From: a virus
Length of the DNA stretch: 40,232 nt
Direction: 5' to 3' (one strand)
IMG/VR virus record: IMGVR_UViG_3300020156_000016
Coordinates: 1 to 40,232 of that record
Shown here piece after piece: positions 8,075 to 14,317 of the stretch. Made by a program: the position numbers and the translations under genes. The notes below the pieces were generated by a model. It was not told where the DNA came from and searched no databases. It worked only from the letters and a program-made list of their open reading frames with translations. How positions within the stretch are numbered: position 1 is the first letter of the stretch; every line of letters starts with the position of its first letter.

Positions 8075-8099
8075 ATAAAAAAGCCCGCGCTAGGCGGGC
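8075..8099 (-). terminator. Rho-independent terminator before the terminase genes
   Basis: Minus-strand stem GCCCGC/GCGGGC with a five-base loop, followed by TTTTTTATTT. It separates the 54-residue gene from the packaging genes, so terminase expression needs read-through or antitermination. Confidence 0.88.
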
Positions 8100-8117
8100 A
8101 AAGAGGTTTTAACTTCC

Positions 8118-8282
8118 TCAGGAGATTCGTTCATCCCTCGGCCACGCGACCAGCTCCAGCACGATCTTTTCCCATGTCTGGAGGTCGATGTCCTTGTGGA
8201 CGATGCTGAACTGCATGTCTTTGGGGTCTTTCGGGGAGCCGATGCCGAAACTCATGCTGCGGCGCACTTCTTCGTTCGTCAT
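8118..8282 (-). CDS. Small phage protein, function unknown
   Basis: A 54-residue protein (MTNEEVRRSMSFGIGSPKDP at the start) with an excellent ribosome site, GGAGGTCGCC before ATG, which decides the start. The pattern of a short basic helix followed by WEKIVLELVAWPRDER at the end is soluble and compact. It is the first gene after the proposed late promoter and its terminator, between two terminators. Early position on a late transcript suggests a packaging or regulatory helper; function not recognised. Confidence 0.7.
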   Translation of the reverse strand: MTNEEVRRSMSFGIGSPKDPKDMQFSIVHKDIDLQTWEKIVLELVAWPRDERIS

Positions 8283-8298
8283 GGCGACCTCCGAAAGC

Positions 8299-8329
8299 AA
8301 AAAGCCCCACCGGTTTATGGCAGGGCTTT
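8299..8329 (-). terminator. tR'-like terminator just downstream of the late promoter candidate
   Basis: Minus-strand stem AGCCCTGCC/GGTGGGGCT (9 bp with two G-U pairs), extended by AAA/TTT, loop of seven, then TTTTT. It begins about 30-35 bases after the expected start of the promoter at 8366-8394. Confidence 0.85.
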
Positions 8330-8365
8330 CAAAGTGTAGGGGCGTGACTTGCCCACCACACCTAA

Positions 8366-8394
8366 ATTCTTGCACAAAGGAAAACGGTTTACAA
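8366..8394 (-). promoter_or_regulatory. Candidate late promoter (pR'-like)
   Basis: Minus strand TTGTAA (8389-8394), a 17-base spacer, then AAGAAT (8366-8371). It lies in the only sizeable gap of this region, directly after the gene ending at 8402, and is followed by a strong terminator. Hexamers match consensus at four of six positions each, so the call rests partly on layout. Confidence 0.5.
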
Positions 8395-8401
8395 GCATTT
8401 T

Positions 8402-8758
8402 TTAGGCAATCGTGTTCTTCGAGCCTTCGACGCGGGGCGCGTCCGACTTGGGAAGCGTTTCGAGCAGCCCTCGCAACGGATTGACTGGCTCGTACGTTGC
8501 CGCAAAGATGTCGGGCTTGCATGGGTAAATCTCGCCCTTTACGCCGCGAATGATCCAGTCGTTTTCGTCGGCGCGCATCACCCCCTCCAAGGTCTTGATC
8601 TCGCAGTAGCAGGGTTCTTCAGGTGATGCAAACTTGCCGGTGCTATGAACCACGATGTCATTGCGTGAAACGGCATCGTGAAACCAATCCGGCCAGCCAA
8701 AACGACGAGAATATTGCACTGCATCGATTACCACCGGTTTCTTTCTAAACTGCGCCAT
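8402..8758 (-). CDS. PGDYG-like small phage protein
   Basis: A 118-residue protein starting MAQFRKKPVVIDAVQY, an N-terminus typical of a small protein family found in many phages and some bacteria. It is followed by a beta-rich body with CYCEIKTLEGVMRADENDW and a C-terminal part TYEPVNP. AGGAGG lies five bases before the ATG at 8758; a GTG one codon earlier is less likely. The biochemical role of the family is not known to me. It is the last gene before the proposed late promoter and terminator and follows the Q-like gene. Confidence 0.75.
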   Translation of the reverse strand: MAQFRKKPVVIDAVQYSRRFGWPDWFHDAVSRNDIVVHSTGKFASPEEPCYCEIKTLEGVMRADENDWIIRGVKGEIYPCKPDIFAATYEPVNPLRGLLETLPKSDAPRVEGSKNTIA

Positions 8759-8767
8759 CACTACCTC

Positions 8768-9277
8768 CTAGTCAAAAAGTCCACGCTTCTTCATCACAGG
8801 CACAATCGCCTCCAGCGCCTCGGAATAGCTCCGGTTTGCCGGATTGCGCCACACCTTGGCATTGACCTCGCGATTGCGCATCTCTGTCCCGATGGCCTGT
8901 TGCAAGGGCACTGCCAAAGCGTCAACGCACCACTCCACGTTCTCCATCTCCTTCTGGTACACGCGGTCATGCGTCAGGTCTGCCGCGTCGTCGTACTGCT
9001 TGGAGCTTTCCGACTGGCGGCAATATGGGGCGATCCTGGGCGCTCCAAGGTTCGGGCGCCATTGCTTCGCCCACCGGAACCACTCCAACAGGAGCGTGTC
9101 GGCCTGCTCTTTGTCTGACATTCGATCCACTGTCACCTCCTTTCGCGGTCCGAGTCGGACGGTTTTTGATGGGTCTTGATACCGGTTTGCTGGAAGCGCC
9201 CTGCTCCTCTCCGGGCTCATCCTCCCGCCCACGGTCAGGGCGGCGAACCATGCTTCTAGAGATTTGGTGCGGGTCAT
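8768..9277 (-). CDS. Putative late regulator (antiterminator Q-like)
   Basis: Up to 169 residues from the ATG at 9277, which overlaps the preceding gene by ATGA; an internal ATG at 9121 would give 117 residues that hold the conserved-looking part. That part has an aromatic helix (LLLEWFRWAKQWRPNLGAP), a middle with YQKEMENVEWCVDALAVPLQ and a C-terminus WRNPANRSYSEALEAIVPVM that resembles the DNA-binding end of small phage antitermination proteins. The call is supported by place: it is the last larger gene before a promoter followed at once by a terminator, which is where lambdoid Q genes sit. A Q activity would let polymerase read through the many terminators in the late operon. Confidence 0.5.
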   Translation of the reverse strand: MTRTKSLEAWFAALTVGGRMSPERSRALPANRYQDPSKTVRLGPRKEVTVDRMSDKEQADTLLLEWFRWAKQWRPNLGAPRIAPYCRQSESSKQYDDAADLTHDRVYQKEMENVEWCVDALAVPLQQAIGTEMRNREVNAKVWRNPANRSYSEALEAIVPVMKKRGLFD

Positions 9278-9456
9278 TGCTTCTCTGCACATTGCTTGGC
9301 AAAGCACCAGCCCGCGAGCCACGCTTGCGTCGCCGTCTTTGAGCCCGTAGGGCCGACATGTGGGTTTTCCCACCACTCCTTGCCAGCCTTATAAGCAGCC
9401 GCCCCTTCGTCGTAGTGGTCTCTGCGCTCTATTTTTTGCTCAACATCCCCAAACAT
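9274..9456 (-). CDS. Ribosome modulation factor-like small protein
   Basis: A 60-residue protein. Its core reads YDEGAAAYKAGKEWWENPH, then a gap and TQAWLAGWCFAK. This Y-x2-G-x2-A-x2-G…NP…AW-x2-GW spacing is that of RMF/CrpP-like proteins, small bacterial and phage proteins, the bacterial member of which binds 30S ribosomes and drives 100S dimers. ATGA overlaps on both sides (9456 and 9274-9277) fix its place in the operon. A role in changing host translation is inference from the motif; binding residues beyond the spacing cannot be checked here. Confidence 0.6.
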   Translation of the reverse strand: MFGDVEQKIERRDHYDEGAAAYKAGKEWWENPHVGPTGSKTATQAWLAGWCFAKQCAEKQ

Positions 9457-9866
9457 CACGCCGCCTCCCTCCAAACCTTCTGAATAGCCCCCCGAACTTC
9501 GCGCCGGGTGGATGCGTCCTGCATTTCGTCAAATAGAACGAGAGCAGCAGAAATAGCCTTGAACTGGTCGCCCGATACTCCCCATCTCCCGGCGTCGCCC
9601 CGCTCCTTGACGGCTGCGATAGCTTCCAAAGCGTCGTTCAGATCAGCCCCGTTGAACTTGGCCGCCAGTTCCCGAGCCACAAGCAGGCTCGAAAGGATCG
9701 TGTGCGCGTCGTCGGCGGTGCCATGGCCGGTTCTCAGCGCCTCCAGGCTCAAGTGATACGGCAAGCGCAGATCGGTCTTCTTCTCGCTTGCCAGTCCGAA
9801 GACGATGGGGATTGCCGGCGCAAAGCGGGGCTTGTACTTCTTGCGCGGCTTTTTACTTGCTGCCAT
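9456..9866 (-). CDS. Basic N-terminus phage protein, function unknown
   Basis: A 136-residue protein starting MAASKKPRKKYKPRFAPAIP, so strongly basic at first, followed by helical segments (AHTILSSLLVARELAAKFNG and FKAISAALVLFDEMQ). Its start lies inside the 3' end of the PDDEXK-like nuclease gene, overlapping 14 bases, and its stop is coupled by ATGA to the RMF-like gene. The basic tail suggests nucleic-acid binding. Proteins with this beginning recur in betaproteobacterial phages, but no function is known to me. Confidence 0.7.
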   Translation of the reverse strand: MAASKKPRKKYKPRFAPAIPIVFGLASEKKTDLRLPYHLSLEALRTGHGTADDAHTILSSLLVARELAAKFNGADLNDALEAIAAVKERGDAGRWGVSGDQFKAISAALVLFDEMQDASTRREVRGAIQKVWREAA

Positions 9867-10197
9867 GTCCGAATTTCTCCAATAACCTGATTGCGACTTC
9901 AACCTGCCTGATTGCCGATCCGTCCCTGACCGCACCGCCGTGGTATCTCAGCAGCCGCCAGCCCATCAATGCCAGTTCGTTGTACTTCTCGCAGTCCTTG
10001 ATGAAGCCGGCGCCGGTCGTGTGCCTGCCGCCGTTCCAGATTCCGCCCTCGATTTCCACGGCCAGCTTGAGGTCTACGAAAGCGAAATCCAGTTTCCAGC
10101 GGCGCTCGGGATGGAACTTGAACTCCCGCACTGGCTCCGGCAGGCCGACTGCCTTGATCTGCAGGGCGAACTGTTCTTCTAGCTGGCTTTTGCTCAT
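9853..10197 (-). CDS. Vsr/DUF559-like PDDEXK endonuclease
   Basis: A 114-residue protein with the core of Vsr-like nucleases: FHPERRWKLDFAFVDLKLAV (Asp of the motif near residue 37), the EIEGGIW segment that supplies the E-x-E/K-like acids, then GRHTTGAGFIKDCEKYNE and GWRLLRY. This is the fold that nicks or cuts DNA in very-short-patch repair and in many phage homing or resolvase-like proteins. It could process recombination intermediates during late replication. Its ATG overlaps the stop of the prepilin-like gene (ATGA). The precise substrate is unknown. Confidence 0.75.
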   Translation of the reverse strand: MSKSQLEEQFALQIKAVGLPEPVREFKFHPERRWKLDFAFVDLKLAVEIEGGIWNGGRHTTGAGFIKDCEKYNELALMGWRLLRYHGGAVRDGSAIRQVEVAIRLLEKFGHGSK

Positions 10198-10433
10198 TTG
10201 CACTTAGCCCCTTTGCCGAACTCGTCCAGAACTTGCCGAGCCTGACCTTCCGCGCCGATGACAAACTTGTAACCGTCGATGCAGCGCACTTCCGTCATGC
10301 CGTTGAAGCCAAAGGACACACTCGAATTGCCCGCCAAGCCACCGCCAACGGCGGTCGCAGCACTGATAAAGATTCCCACGATGGCAATCACGATCATCAG
10401 TTCAATCAAAGTAAAACCTCGTTTCATCCCCAT
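10194..10433 (-). CDS. Type IV prepilin-like protein encoded by the phage
   Basis: A 79-residue protein with a complete class III signal. A short basic leader ends in Arg-Gly, followed by FTLIELMIVIAIVGIF, with the invariant Glu at mature position 5 and a hydrophobic helix to about residue 30. The mature domain is very short (about 75 residues in all) and has two Cys residues, at about 51 and 78, that could form a C-terminal disulfide loop like a pilin D-region. ATG at 10433 or 10427 (leader MKRG) both follow GGGG. It should be processed by the host prepilin peptidase and enter the type IV pilus or type II secretion machinery. It lies in the early, non-structural operon. Confidence 0.75.
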   Translation of the reverse strand: MGMKRGFTLIELMIVIAIVGIFISAATAVGGGLAGNSSVSFGFNGMTEVRCIDGYKFVIGAEGQARQVLDEFGKGAKCK

Positions 10434-10453
10434 CCCCTTTCACTGTGCTGCGG

Positions 10454-10807
10454 TTATCCGACGACGATGTTGCCGCCGCCCGGACGCTCAATCGTCTTGA
10501 GCATTTCGCGCTGAAGTTCGCCAATTGCCCAAGCAGCGGCCATGATTGCCACGTCACGGCATGTAGTATTTGCGCCACCAAAGTCCTCGACCGTGATCTG
10601 GCCGCCTTCAATGGTCACGCGCCCATACTTTGTCAGCCTCTTTTCGTCCATCACATCCCCTTTCACGTTCACACACTCCACAGGCGGCAATCCCACCACA
10701 ATCCGCGCCATGTCCCGCTCCCACGGCCCAACCGCGAACCCGCCGCCTTCCGGGTTAAGCAGCCAGTTCGCAAGCTTCAGCGCCGCTTCCTGCTGTTCTT
10801 TCGTCAT
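10454..10807 (-). CDS. Phage protein, function unknown
   Basis: A 117-residue protein from the ATG at 10807 (MTKEQQEAALKLANWLLNPE at the start). The N-terminal 30 residues are a short helix pair. The middle has beta-like VNVKGDVMDEKRLTKYGRVT, and the C-terminus a helix (RDVAIMAAAWAIGELQREML) and a glycine-rich tail. A GGGGAG site is nine bases upstream of the ATG. It overlaps the preceding gene by 53 bases, longer than other overlaps here, so one of the two ends may be set differently. No family recognised. Confidence 0.6.
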   Translation of the reverse strand: MTKEQQEAALKLANWLLNPEGGGFAVGPWERDMARIVVGLPPVECVNVKGDVMDEKRLTKYGRVTIEGGQITVEDFGGANTTCRDVAIMAAAWAIGELQREMLKTIERPGGGNIVVG

Positions 10808-10991
10808 CACGCCAGTCTCCCCATTTGCCACGGTTTCCCGCTAACCACTGCTCTTTCGCCGCTGCTCGGAGTCGTTCTGCCTCCGGCCTGCCACGCCGCT
10901 TCTCGACTATCTCCAAGTAGCTGGCTACCCTGGATTTGTCAGCCGAGATCGAGAGCAGAAATCGAACCTCGCACTGGAACCGGTCTTTCAT
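10755..10991 (-). CDS. Small phage protein with NRGxWGDWR motif (DUF7696-like)
   Basis: A 78-residue protein beginning MKDRFQCEVRFLLSIS. It keeps a pattern I recognise from many small proteobacterial phage proteins: an N-terminal CEVRFLL segment, a helix with EKRRGRPEAERL and the signature QWLAGNRGKWGDWR. No activity is known. Its ATG overlaps the stop of the 31-residue membrane peptide (ATGA), which sets the start. The C-terminal 17 codons overlap the next gene. Confidence 0.65.
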   Translation of the reverse strand: MKDRFQCEVRFLLSISADKSRVASYLEIVEKRRGRPEAERLRAAAKEQWLAGNRGKWGDWRDDERTAGSGAEACELAA

Positions 10992-11083
10992 CCCCACCAA
11001 GCCCAAACCACAATGCTCGACAGACCAACCGCAGCCAGCACGACTACCGCCAGCCCCACCTCGAAAAAGTATTCCTCGCTCAT
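10988..11083 (-). CDS. 31-residue single-span membrane peptide
   Basis: A tiny gene (MSEEYFFEVGLAVVVLAAVG at the start, ending WAWWG). It has an acidic cytoplasmic or periplasmic start and one hydrophobic span from about residue 8 to 30. ATGA overlaps at both ends (11080-11083 and 10988-10991) tie it into a chain of coupled small genes, the best support for its reality. It would sit in the inner membrane; function unknown. Confidence 0.65.
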   Translation of the reverse strand: MSEEYFFEVGLAVVVLAAVGLSSIVVWAWWG

Positions 11084-11223
11084 TTCCGCCTCCACTCCAA
11101 TACAGGTTGGATCTTCTTCAGCGCGTAGTGCGCTGTCGTTGCCTTGCTCAACTCCTTGCGAACCTTCTGTGTCTGCTTGAGGTTCAGGGTTGAGTGGGCC
11201 AGGTGGCCGGGTTGGGCTTTCAT
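11080..11223 (-). CDS. 47-residue basic protein, function unknown
   Basis: A short frame (MKAQPGHLAHSTLNLKQTQK at the start, ending WRRK) that is rich in Lys and Arg and predicted helical. It is coupled by ATGA to the Dam methylase upstream and to the membrane peptide downstream. The basic, helical character could fit RNA or DNA binding. It does not match a family I know. Confidence 0.6.
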   Translation of the reverse strand: MKAQPGHLAHSTLNLKQTQKVRKELSKATTAHYALKKIQPVLEWRRK

Positions 11224-12077
11224 GCGAACATCCTTTGCTGCCGCTCTTCCAGCTCGAGCGCGGCACTACAAGCCGGATTGATCCATACGACCTCAGTTCT
11301 CAAAGCGGTACCTCGGCCGGCGCTAATCCTCGCCTTCGTCTGATATTGAGCCCATTCCTGAAGCTTGCTGTTGTAAAGCTCTGACGGATAGCCAGACAAC
11401 ACCACGTAGCCTTCCAGCTCGAGCAAAGCCTCCAAAAGCTCGGCATGATCGTCATCCGTCATCTCGTGCTTGTAATAGCCGCGACCGTTAGATTGGAGGA
11501 CGCGCGTTCCAAGCATGTAAGGCGGATCCACGAAATGCAGAGTTTGCGGGCCGTCGTGTTGTTTCATAACCTCGATCGCCGGGCGGTTTTCTATCAACAC
11601 GCCGGAAAACCTCTGGCCAGCGATTGCGATCGACTCCGGGTAAAGCGCCCACAAGTGCTGTGCCGTTCCATACTCGCGCTTGGTGTCAATACGGAATCCG
11701 GTAGTCCCCTTTGTTGCTCCGGCCGAACCAAAACCCATTTGAGCTCTGATTGCCAAACGACGAGCCTCCTCGATCGCGTCGTCGGTAGGATCCCAAGCCC
11801 CGTCGAACTCCTCGCGGGCATAAGGCGTATGCACGACTGCATCAATCAGCCTAGCTCGAGTTTCCGGATCCCGAATCACATTAAAAAAGTTCACGACGCA
11901 GCGATCGAGATCGTTGTAGACCTCAGCATAGACGCGCTCTTTTTGGAGAAGAACCCCAGCAGCGCCCCCAAACGGCTCCACATAGCAGGTGTGCTCCGGA
12001 AAAAACGACATAACCCACTGTGCAAGGCGAAACTTGCCACCGTGGTACCGTAGGACAGGTTTAGTTACTTCGTTCAT
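11220..12077 (-). CDS. DNA adenine methylase, D12/Dam class (copy in minus operon)
   Basis: A 285-residue enzyme that should methylate adenine N6, taking the methyl group from S-adenosylmethionine. The SAM-binding motif is at residues 35-41 (PFGGAAG), with the N-terminal YHGGKFRLA loop. The catalytic DPPY lies at 184-187, followed by the target-recognition region with RGYYKHEMTDDDHAELL. Length is normal for Dam. It is about 80% identical along its whole length to the protein at 24901-25761. It is coupled to the replication protein upstream (12074-12077). Methylation could protect phage DNA from host restriction or control replication or packaging. Confidence 0.93.
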   Translation of the reverse strand: MNEVTKPVLRYHGGKFRLAQWVMSFFPEHTCYVEPFGGAAGVLLQKERVYAEVYNDLDRCVVNFFNVIRDPETRARLIDAVVHTPYAREEFDGAWDPTDDAIEEARRLAIRAQMGFGSAGATKGTTGFRIDTKREYGTAQHLWALYPESIAIAGQRFSGVLIENRPAIEVMKQHDGPQTLHFVDPPYMLGTRVLQSNGRGYYKHEMTDDDHAELLEALLELEGYVVLSGYPSELYNSKLQEWAQYQTKARISAGRGTALRTEVVWINPACSAALELEERQQRMFA

Positions 12078-13024
12078 GCCGCCTCCTTCCTCAATGCCGC
12101 CTTAAGCGCCGCGCTTCTTGCTGCCGCAGCTTCCGGCGATTTGTCTACCGTTACCTCTACCTTTGTCGGACCGCTCGAAATCGTCACGGCAGGACTGGCG
12201 CGAGCTGCGGGAGGTTTGCCGCCGTTGTCGATTGCAGCTCGGATGCGGCCTTCCCACGACTGCGCCGATTCACCCGGGAGCGCCGGGCCGACTCCAACCT
12301 CCCGAGCCTTGGCCAGCTTCGTTTCCTCGGTCAGCCACCAGGAGCCAGCCGACTGCTTCGGGTTGACCGGCTTGTACGGCACAACCTCGTCATCCCACCG
12401 CTTGCCGTTGAGCCACGTTGCCGGATGCGGGATGTACTGCCCGCCGTCCTTGCACCACGCCTCGCCGCCCTTCTGGGCTTCCACGGCTTTCAGGATCGTC
12501 TCCAGCAGGTCGGCATCAGGCTTGAGCTTCTTGAACGCCCTCTCGGCATCTCCCTTGCTGACCTTGCGGGGGTAAGCAGCCCAGAACTTCTCGAATCCAC
12601 CAGGGGCAGCACGAGCGACGCTTTGCGGCGCGGGAGGGGTTTCTTTGTTCTGTTCTGTTTCTGTTCTGTTCTGTTCTGGGGGCGTTACGGTAACGTTACA
12701 AGCCTGTTGAGCCTCTTCTTTCTTCTTGGCCCGATGCCTTGCAACCCGCTCTGCGCTTGAGTCTGAGACGAATTGGCGCTTGTCCCAGTTGAGGATTTCC
12801 CACCCCTCATCGATGAACCCTTTGCGCTGAAACAGTGCCTTGGTGGCGGCCAGTTCCTCTTCGCTGATACGCAGGGCAAACGCAATCTCGTCATCCTGTA
12901 ACGTTACAAGGGCGTTACTGCACCGCAGGCAAAGAAGCATGACCAAACGGCGCTGCATAGCCTCGGGCATGCTCTGCACCTTCGGATCTGACGCGAACTC
13001 CTGATACATGCGGAACCAATCCAT
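12074..13024 (-). CDS. Replication initiator (gpO-like)
   Basis: A 316-residue protein. The N-terminus MDWFRMYQEFASDPKVQSMP begins a winged-helix domain (to about 110) found in phage replication organisers. A Gln/Thr/Glu-rich linker (about 112-140) follows, then a conserved C-terminal domain with FEKFWAAYPRKVSKGDAERA, EAWCKDGGQYIPHPATWLNG and KRWDDEV, as in many phage replication proteins. It would bind the origin and load the host helicase. No phage helicase-loader or helicase gene is seen next to it. The linker is coded by tandem TGTTC units and the gene holds two copies of a 13-base palindrome-bearing repeat, so the origin may be inside it, as in lambda O. Confidence 0.82.
   Translation of the reverse strand: MDWFRMYQEFASDPKVQSMPEAMQRRLVMLLCLRCSNALVTLQDDEIAFALRISEEELAATKALFQRKGFIDEGWEILNWDKRQFVSDSSAERVARHRAKKKEEAQQACNVTVTPPEQNRTETEQNKETPPAPQSVARAAPGGFEKFWAAYPRKVSKGDAERAFKKLKPDADLLETILKAVEAQKGGEAWCKDGGQYIPHPATWLNGKRWDDEVVPYKPVNPKQSAGSWWLTEETKLAKAREVGVGPALPGESAQSWEGRIRAAIDNGGKPPAARASPAVTISSGPTKVEVTVDKSPEAAAARSAALKAALRKEAA
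12646..12676. repeat. Tandem TGTTC pentamers inside the replication gene
   Basis: Two TGTTC units, one TGTTTC and three more TGTTC units in a row. They code the Gln/Asn/Arg/Thr/Glu linker on the minus strand. Position inside a gpO-like gene fits iteron-type origin repeats, but could also be simple expansion. Confidence 0.7.
12690..12910. repeat. Two copies of a palindrome-bearing 13-mer (GTAACGTTACAAG)
   Basis: GTAACGTTACAAG occurs at 12690-12702 and at 12898-12910. Each contains the perfect 10-base palindrome GTAACGTTAC, and GCGTTAC stands next to each copy (12682-12688 and 12912-12918). The spacing is 208 bases. They could be initiator or regulator binding sites within the replication gene. 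Confidence 0.7.
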
Positions 13025-13026
13025 TC

Positions 13027-13302
13027 CTACGCTCCCACCATCAGCCGCTGAATCGTCACCGCGAGGGCGTCGATTTCGTCCATTTTCAACACGCTCCAGA
13101 GGCGCCGCTGCCCATGCAGGCCATTCACGCTTCCACGGTGGCAGTCAGGGCAAAGCGCAATCGATGTGAACCACTGCCCTTGCTTTACCTCGTGGCACTC
13201 GCTCGGCCCGGATTCATCGCACACCGAGCACGGGAGGGACTTCACCGCCTCGATGTGCTGCTTCTCGTCCTTGGTCGGCGCCTTCTTGTTCTTGCTCCAC
13301 AT
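13027..13302 (-). CDS. HNH-like zinc-binding nuclease (nin-region type)
   Basis: A 91-residue protein with two Cys pairs: CSVCDES near residue 25 and CPDCHRG near residue 52. Between them and after them lie His residues (ECHEV, GLHGQ), the arrangement of small HNH nucleases that lambdoid phages carry near ninB, and also of Ref-like nucleases. It probably cuts recombination or replication intermediates. A basic N-terminus (MWSKNKKAPTKDEKQH) fits DNA binding. It lies between the replication protein and a winged-helix protein. Confidence 0.7.
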   Translation of the reverse strand: MWSKNKKAPTKDEKQHIEAVKSLPCSVCDESGPSECHEVKQGQWFTSIALCPDCHRGSVNGLHGQRRLWSVLKMDEIDALAVTIQRLMVGA

Positions 13303-13305
13303 GCC

Positions 13306-13584
13306 TTAGGCTCCGTCCACTTCCGGCCGGCGCACGGTCTTTGCCGTGTGCTTGGTGATGCGGCACTGGCGCGGCGATCCGTCTTCCAGGCGGCCAGCCT
13401 TCACCAGCTCATTGATACGGCCGCACACCGCATTGATCGGCAGGCCGGTAATGTCTGCCAGCTCGGAACGGGTGTAACGGGCGCCGGGGATCACTGCTGC
13501 CAGGATCAGCGTCTGCTGACGGCCGAGAGCGCCCGTGTCTTTCAGATCGGCATATGCCTGAATGCTGGTGTCTGCGACGGTCAT
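13306..13584 (-). CDS. Winged-helix DNA-binding protein
   Basis: A 92-residue protein with a clear helix-turn-helix (YTRSELADITGLPINAVCGR, about 41-60) followed by a helix and a short beta wing (AGRLEDGSPRQC). The C-terminus is basic. Small proteins of this shape occur in the replication/nin part of temperate phages and may assist initiation or regulate transcription. ATGA overlap with the NinB gene (13581-13584) sets the start. Confidence 0.72.
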   Translation of the reverse strand: MTVADTSIQAYADLKDTGALGRQQTLILAAVIPGARYTRSELADITGLPINAVCGRINELVKAGRLEDGSPRQCRITKHTAKTVRRPEVDGA

Positions 13585-13964
13585 GCTGCCCTCACTTCGT
13601 TGAAGTTCACCCCATGCTGCGCACCGAAGGCGTAGATGAGCTCGATCAAGTCGGAGAACTCCGCCTTGGTCATCTTGCTAGTGCGCTGCCCACAAACCAC
13701 GAACCCGCCATCGATCCCCGGCACAACCTTTTGCTTCTTCAGGGATGCCGACAGAACGTCCTTCCACTCCTCGTCGCTCAGGTGCTGGCCGTACCAGTTG
13801 ACTTGGCGGGACAGTTCCTGCAGCAGCGGCCACATGAGCGCGTTCTGATCGAGGGAGCGCGTCGGCTCCTTGACTTCCACCACAAACCCTTCGGGCGCGT
13901 TTTGGACGGCCTGAACGGCTCGTTGGCGGGCTACCTGATGAGCGAGGCGGAAGACGTGCTTCAT
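13581..13964 (-). CDS. ninB: NinB / Orf-family recombination protein
   Basis: A 127-residue protein of the lambda NinB (Orf) family: a DNA-binding recombination mediator that helps load strand-exchange proteins. Typical segments are PTRSLDQNALMWPLLQELSR, the tryptophan WYGQHLSDEEWKDVL region, KKQKVVPGIDGGFVVCGQRT and MTKAEFSDLIELIYAFGAQH. Length is close to the family norm. The start at 13964 stands three bases before the stop of the preceding gene. It works with the recombination genes of the plus operon during early replication. Confidence 0.88.
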   Translation of the reverse strand: MKHVFRLAHQVARQRAVQAVQNAPEGFVVEVKEPTRSLDQNALMWPLLQELSRQVNWYGQHLSDEEWKDVLSASLKKQKVVPGIDGGFVVCGQRTSKMTKAEFSDLIELIYAFGAQHGVNFNEVRAA

Positions 13965-13966
13965 GG

Positions 13967-14317
13967 CTATGCCACCCCGCCCAGGCCGATAAAGGAAATC
14001 TCGCGCAGGCGGTCTTTGTGCTGCGCCCACGGCAGAGACTGGAGCGGACGGAACGGGATCGAGGCACGCGGCTCAGCAACCTTGGACTTGTCGCCGAACT
14101 TCTCCGCGAAGTGGCGGCGCAGGTGGGCGCGGATTTGGATCATCCCCTTGCTGTTCTCCAGATCGGCTTCGAAGCACATACGGCCGATGGTGGAGCGAAC
14201 AGAGCGCTCAGGATCAGCGGGCAGGAGCGCAATGATTCCTTCGGACGGCATCGGGCCTTCTGTATAGAGCAGCTTTGCGATGCGGTAAGGCAGGGATTGG
14301 GTGTTGGTGTAGTTCAT
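13967..14317 (-). CDS. Predicted winged-helix phage protein
   Basis: A 116-residue protein. Residues about 8-65 look like a winged helix (LPYRIAKLLYTEGPMPSEGI, then SVRSTIGRMCFEADLENSKG), followed by a basic region with RAHLRRHF and a proline-rich C-terminus. The ATG overlaps the 200-residue gene by ATGA. It could be a regulator or replication accessory factor; no family is recognised. Confidence 0.65.
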   Translation of the reverse strand: MNYTNTQSLPYRIAKLLYTEGPMPSEGIIALLPADPERSVRSTIGRMCFEADLENSKGMIQIRAHLRRHFAEKFGDKSKVAEPRASIPFRPLQSLPWAQHKDRLREISFIGLGGVA

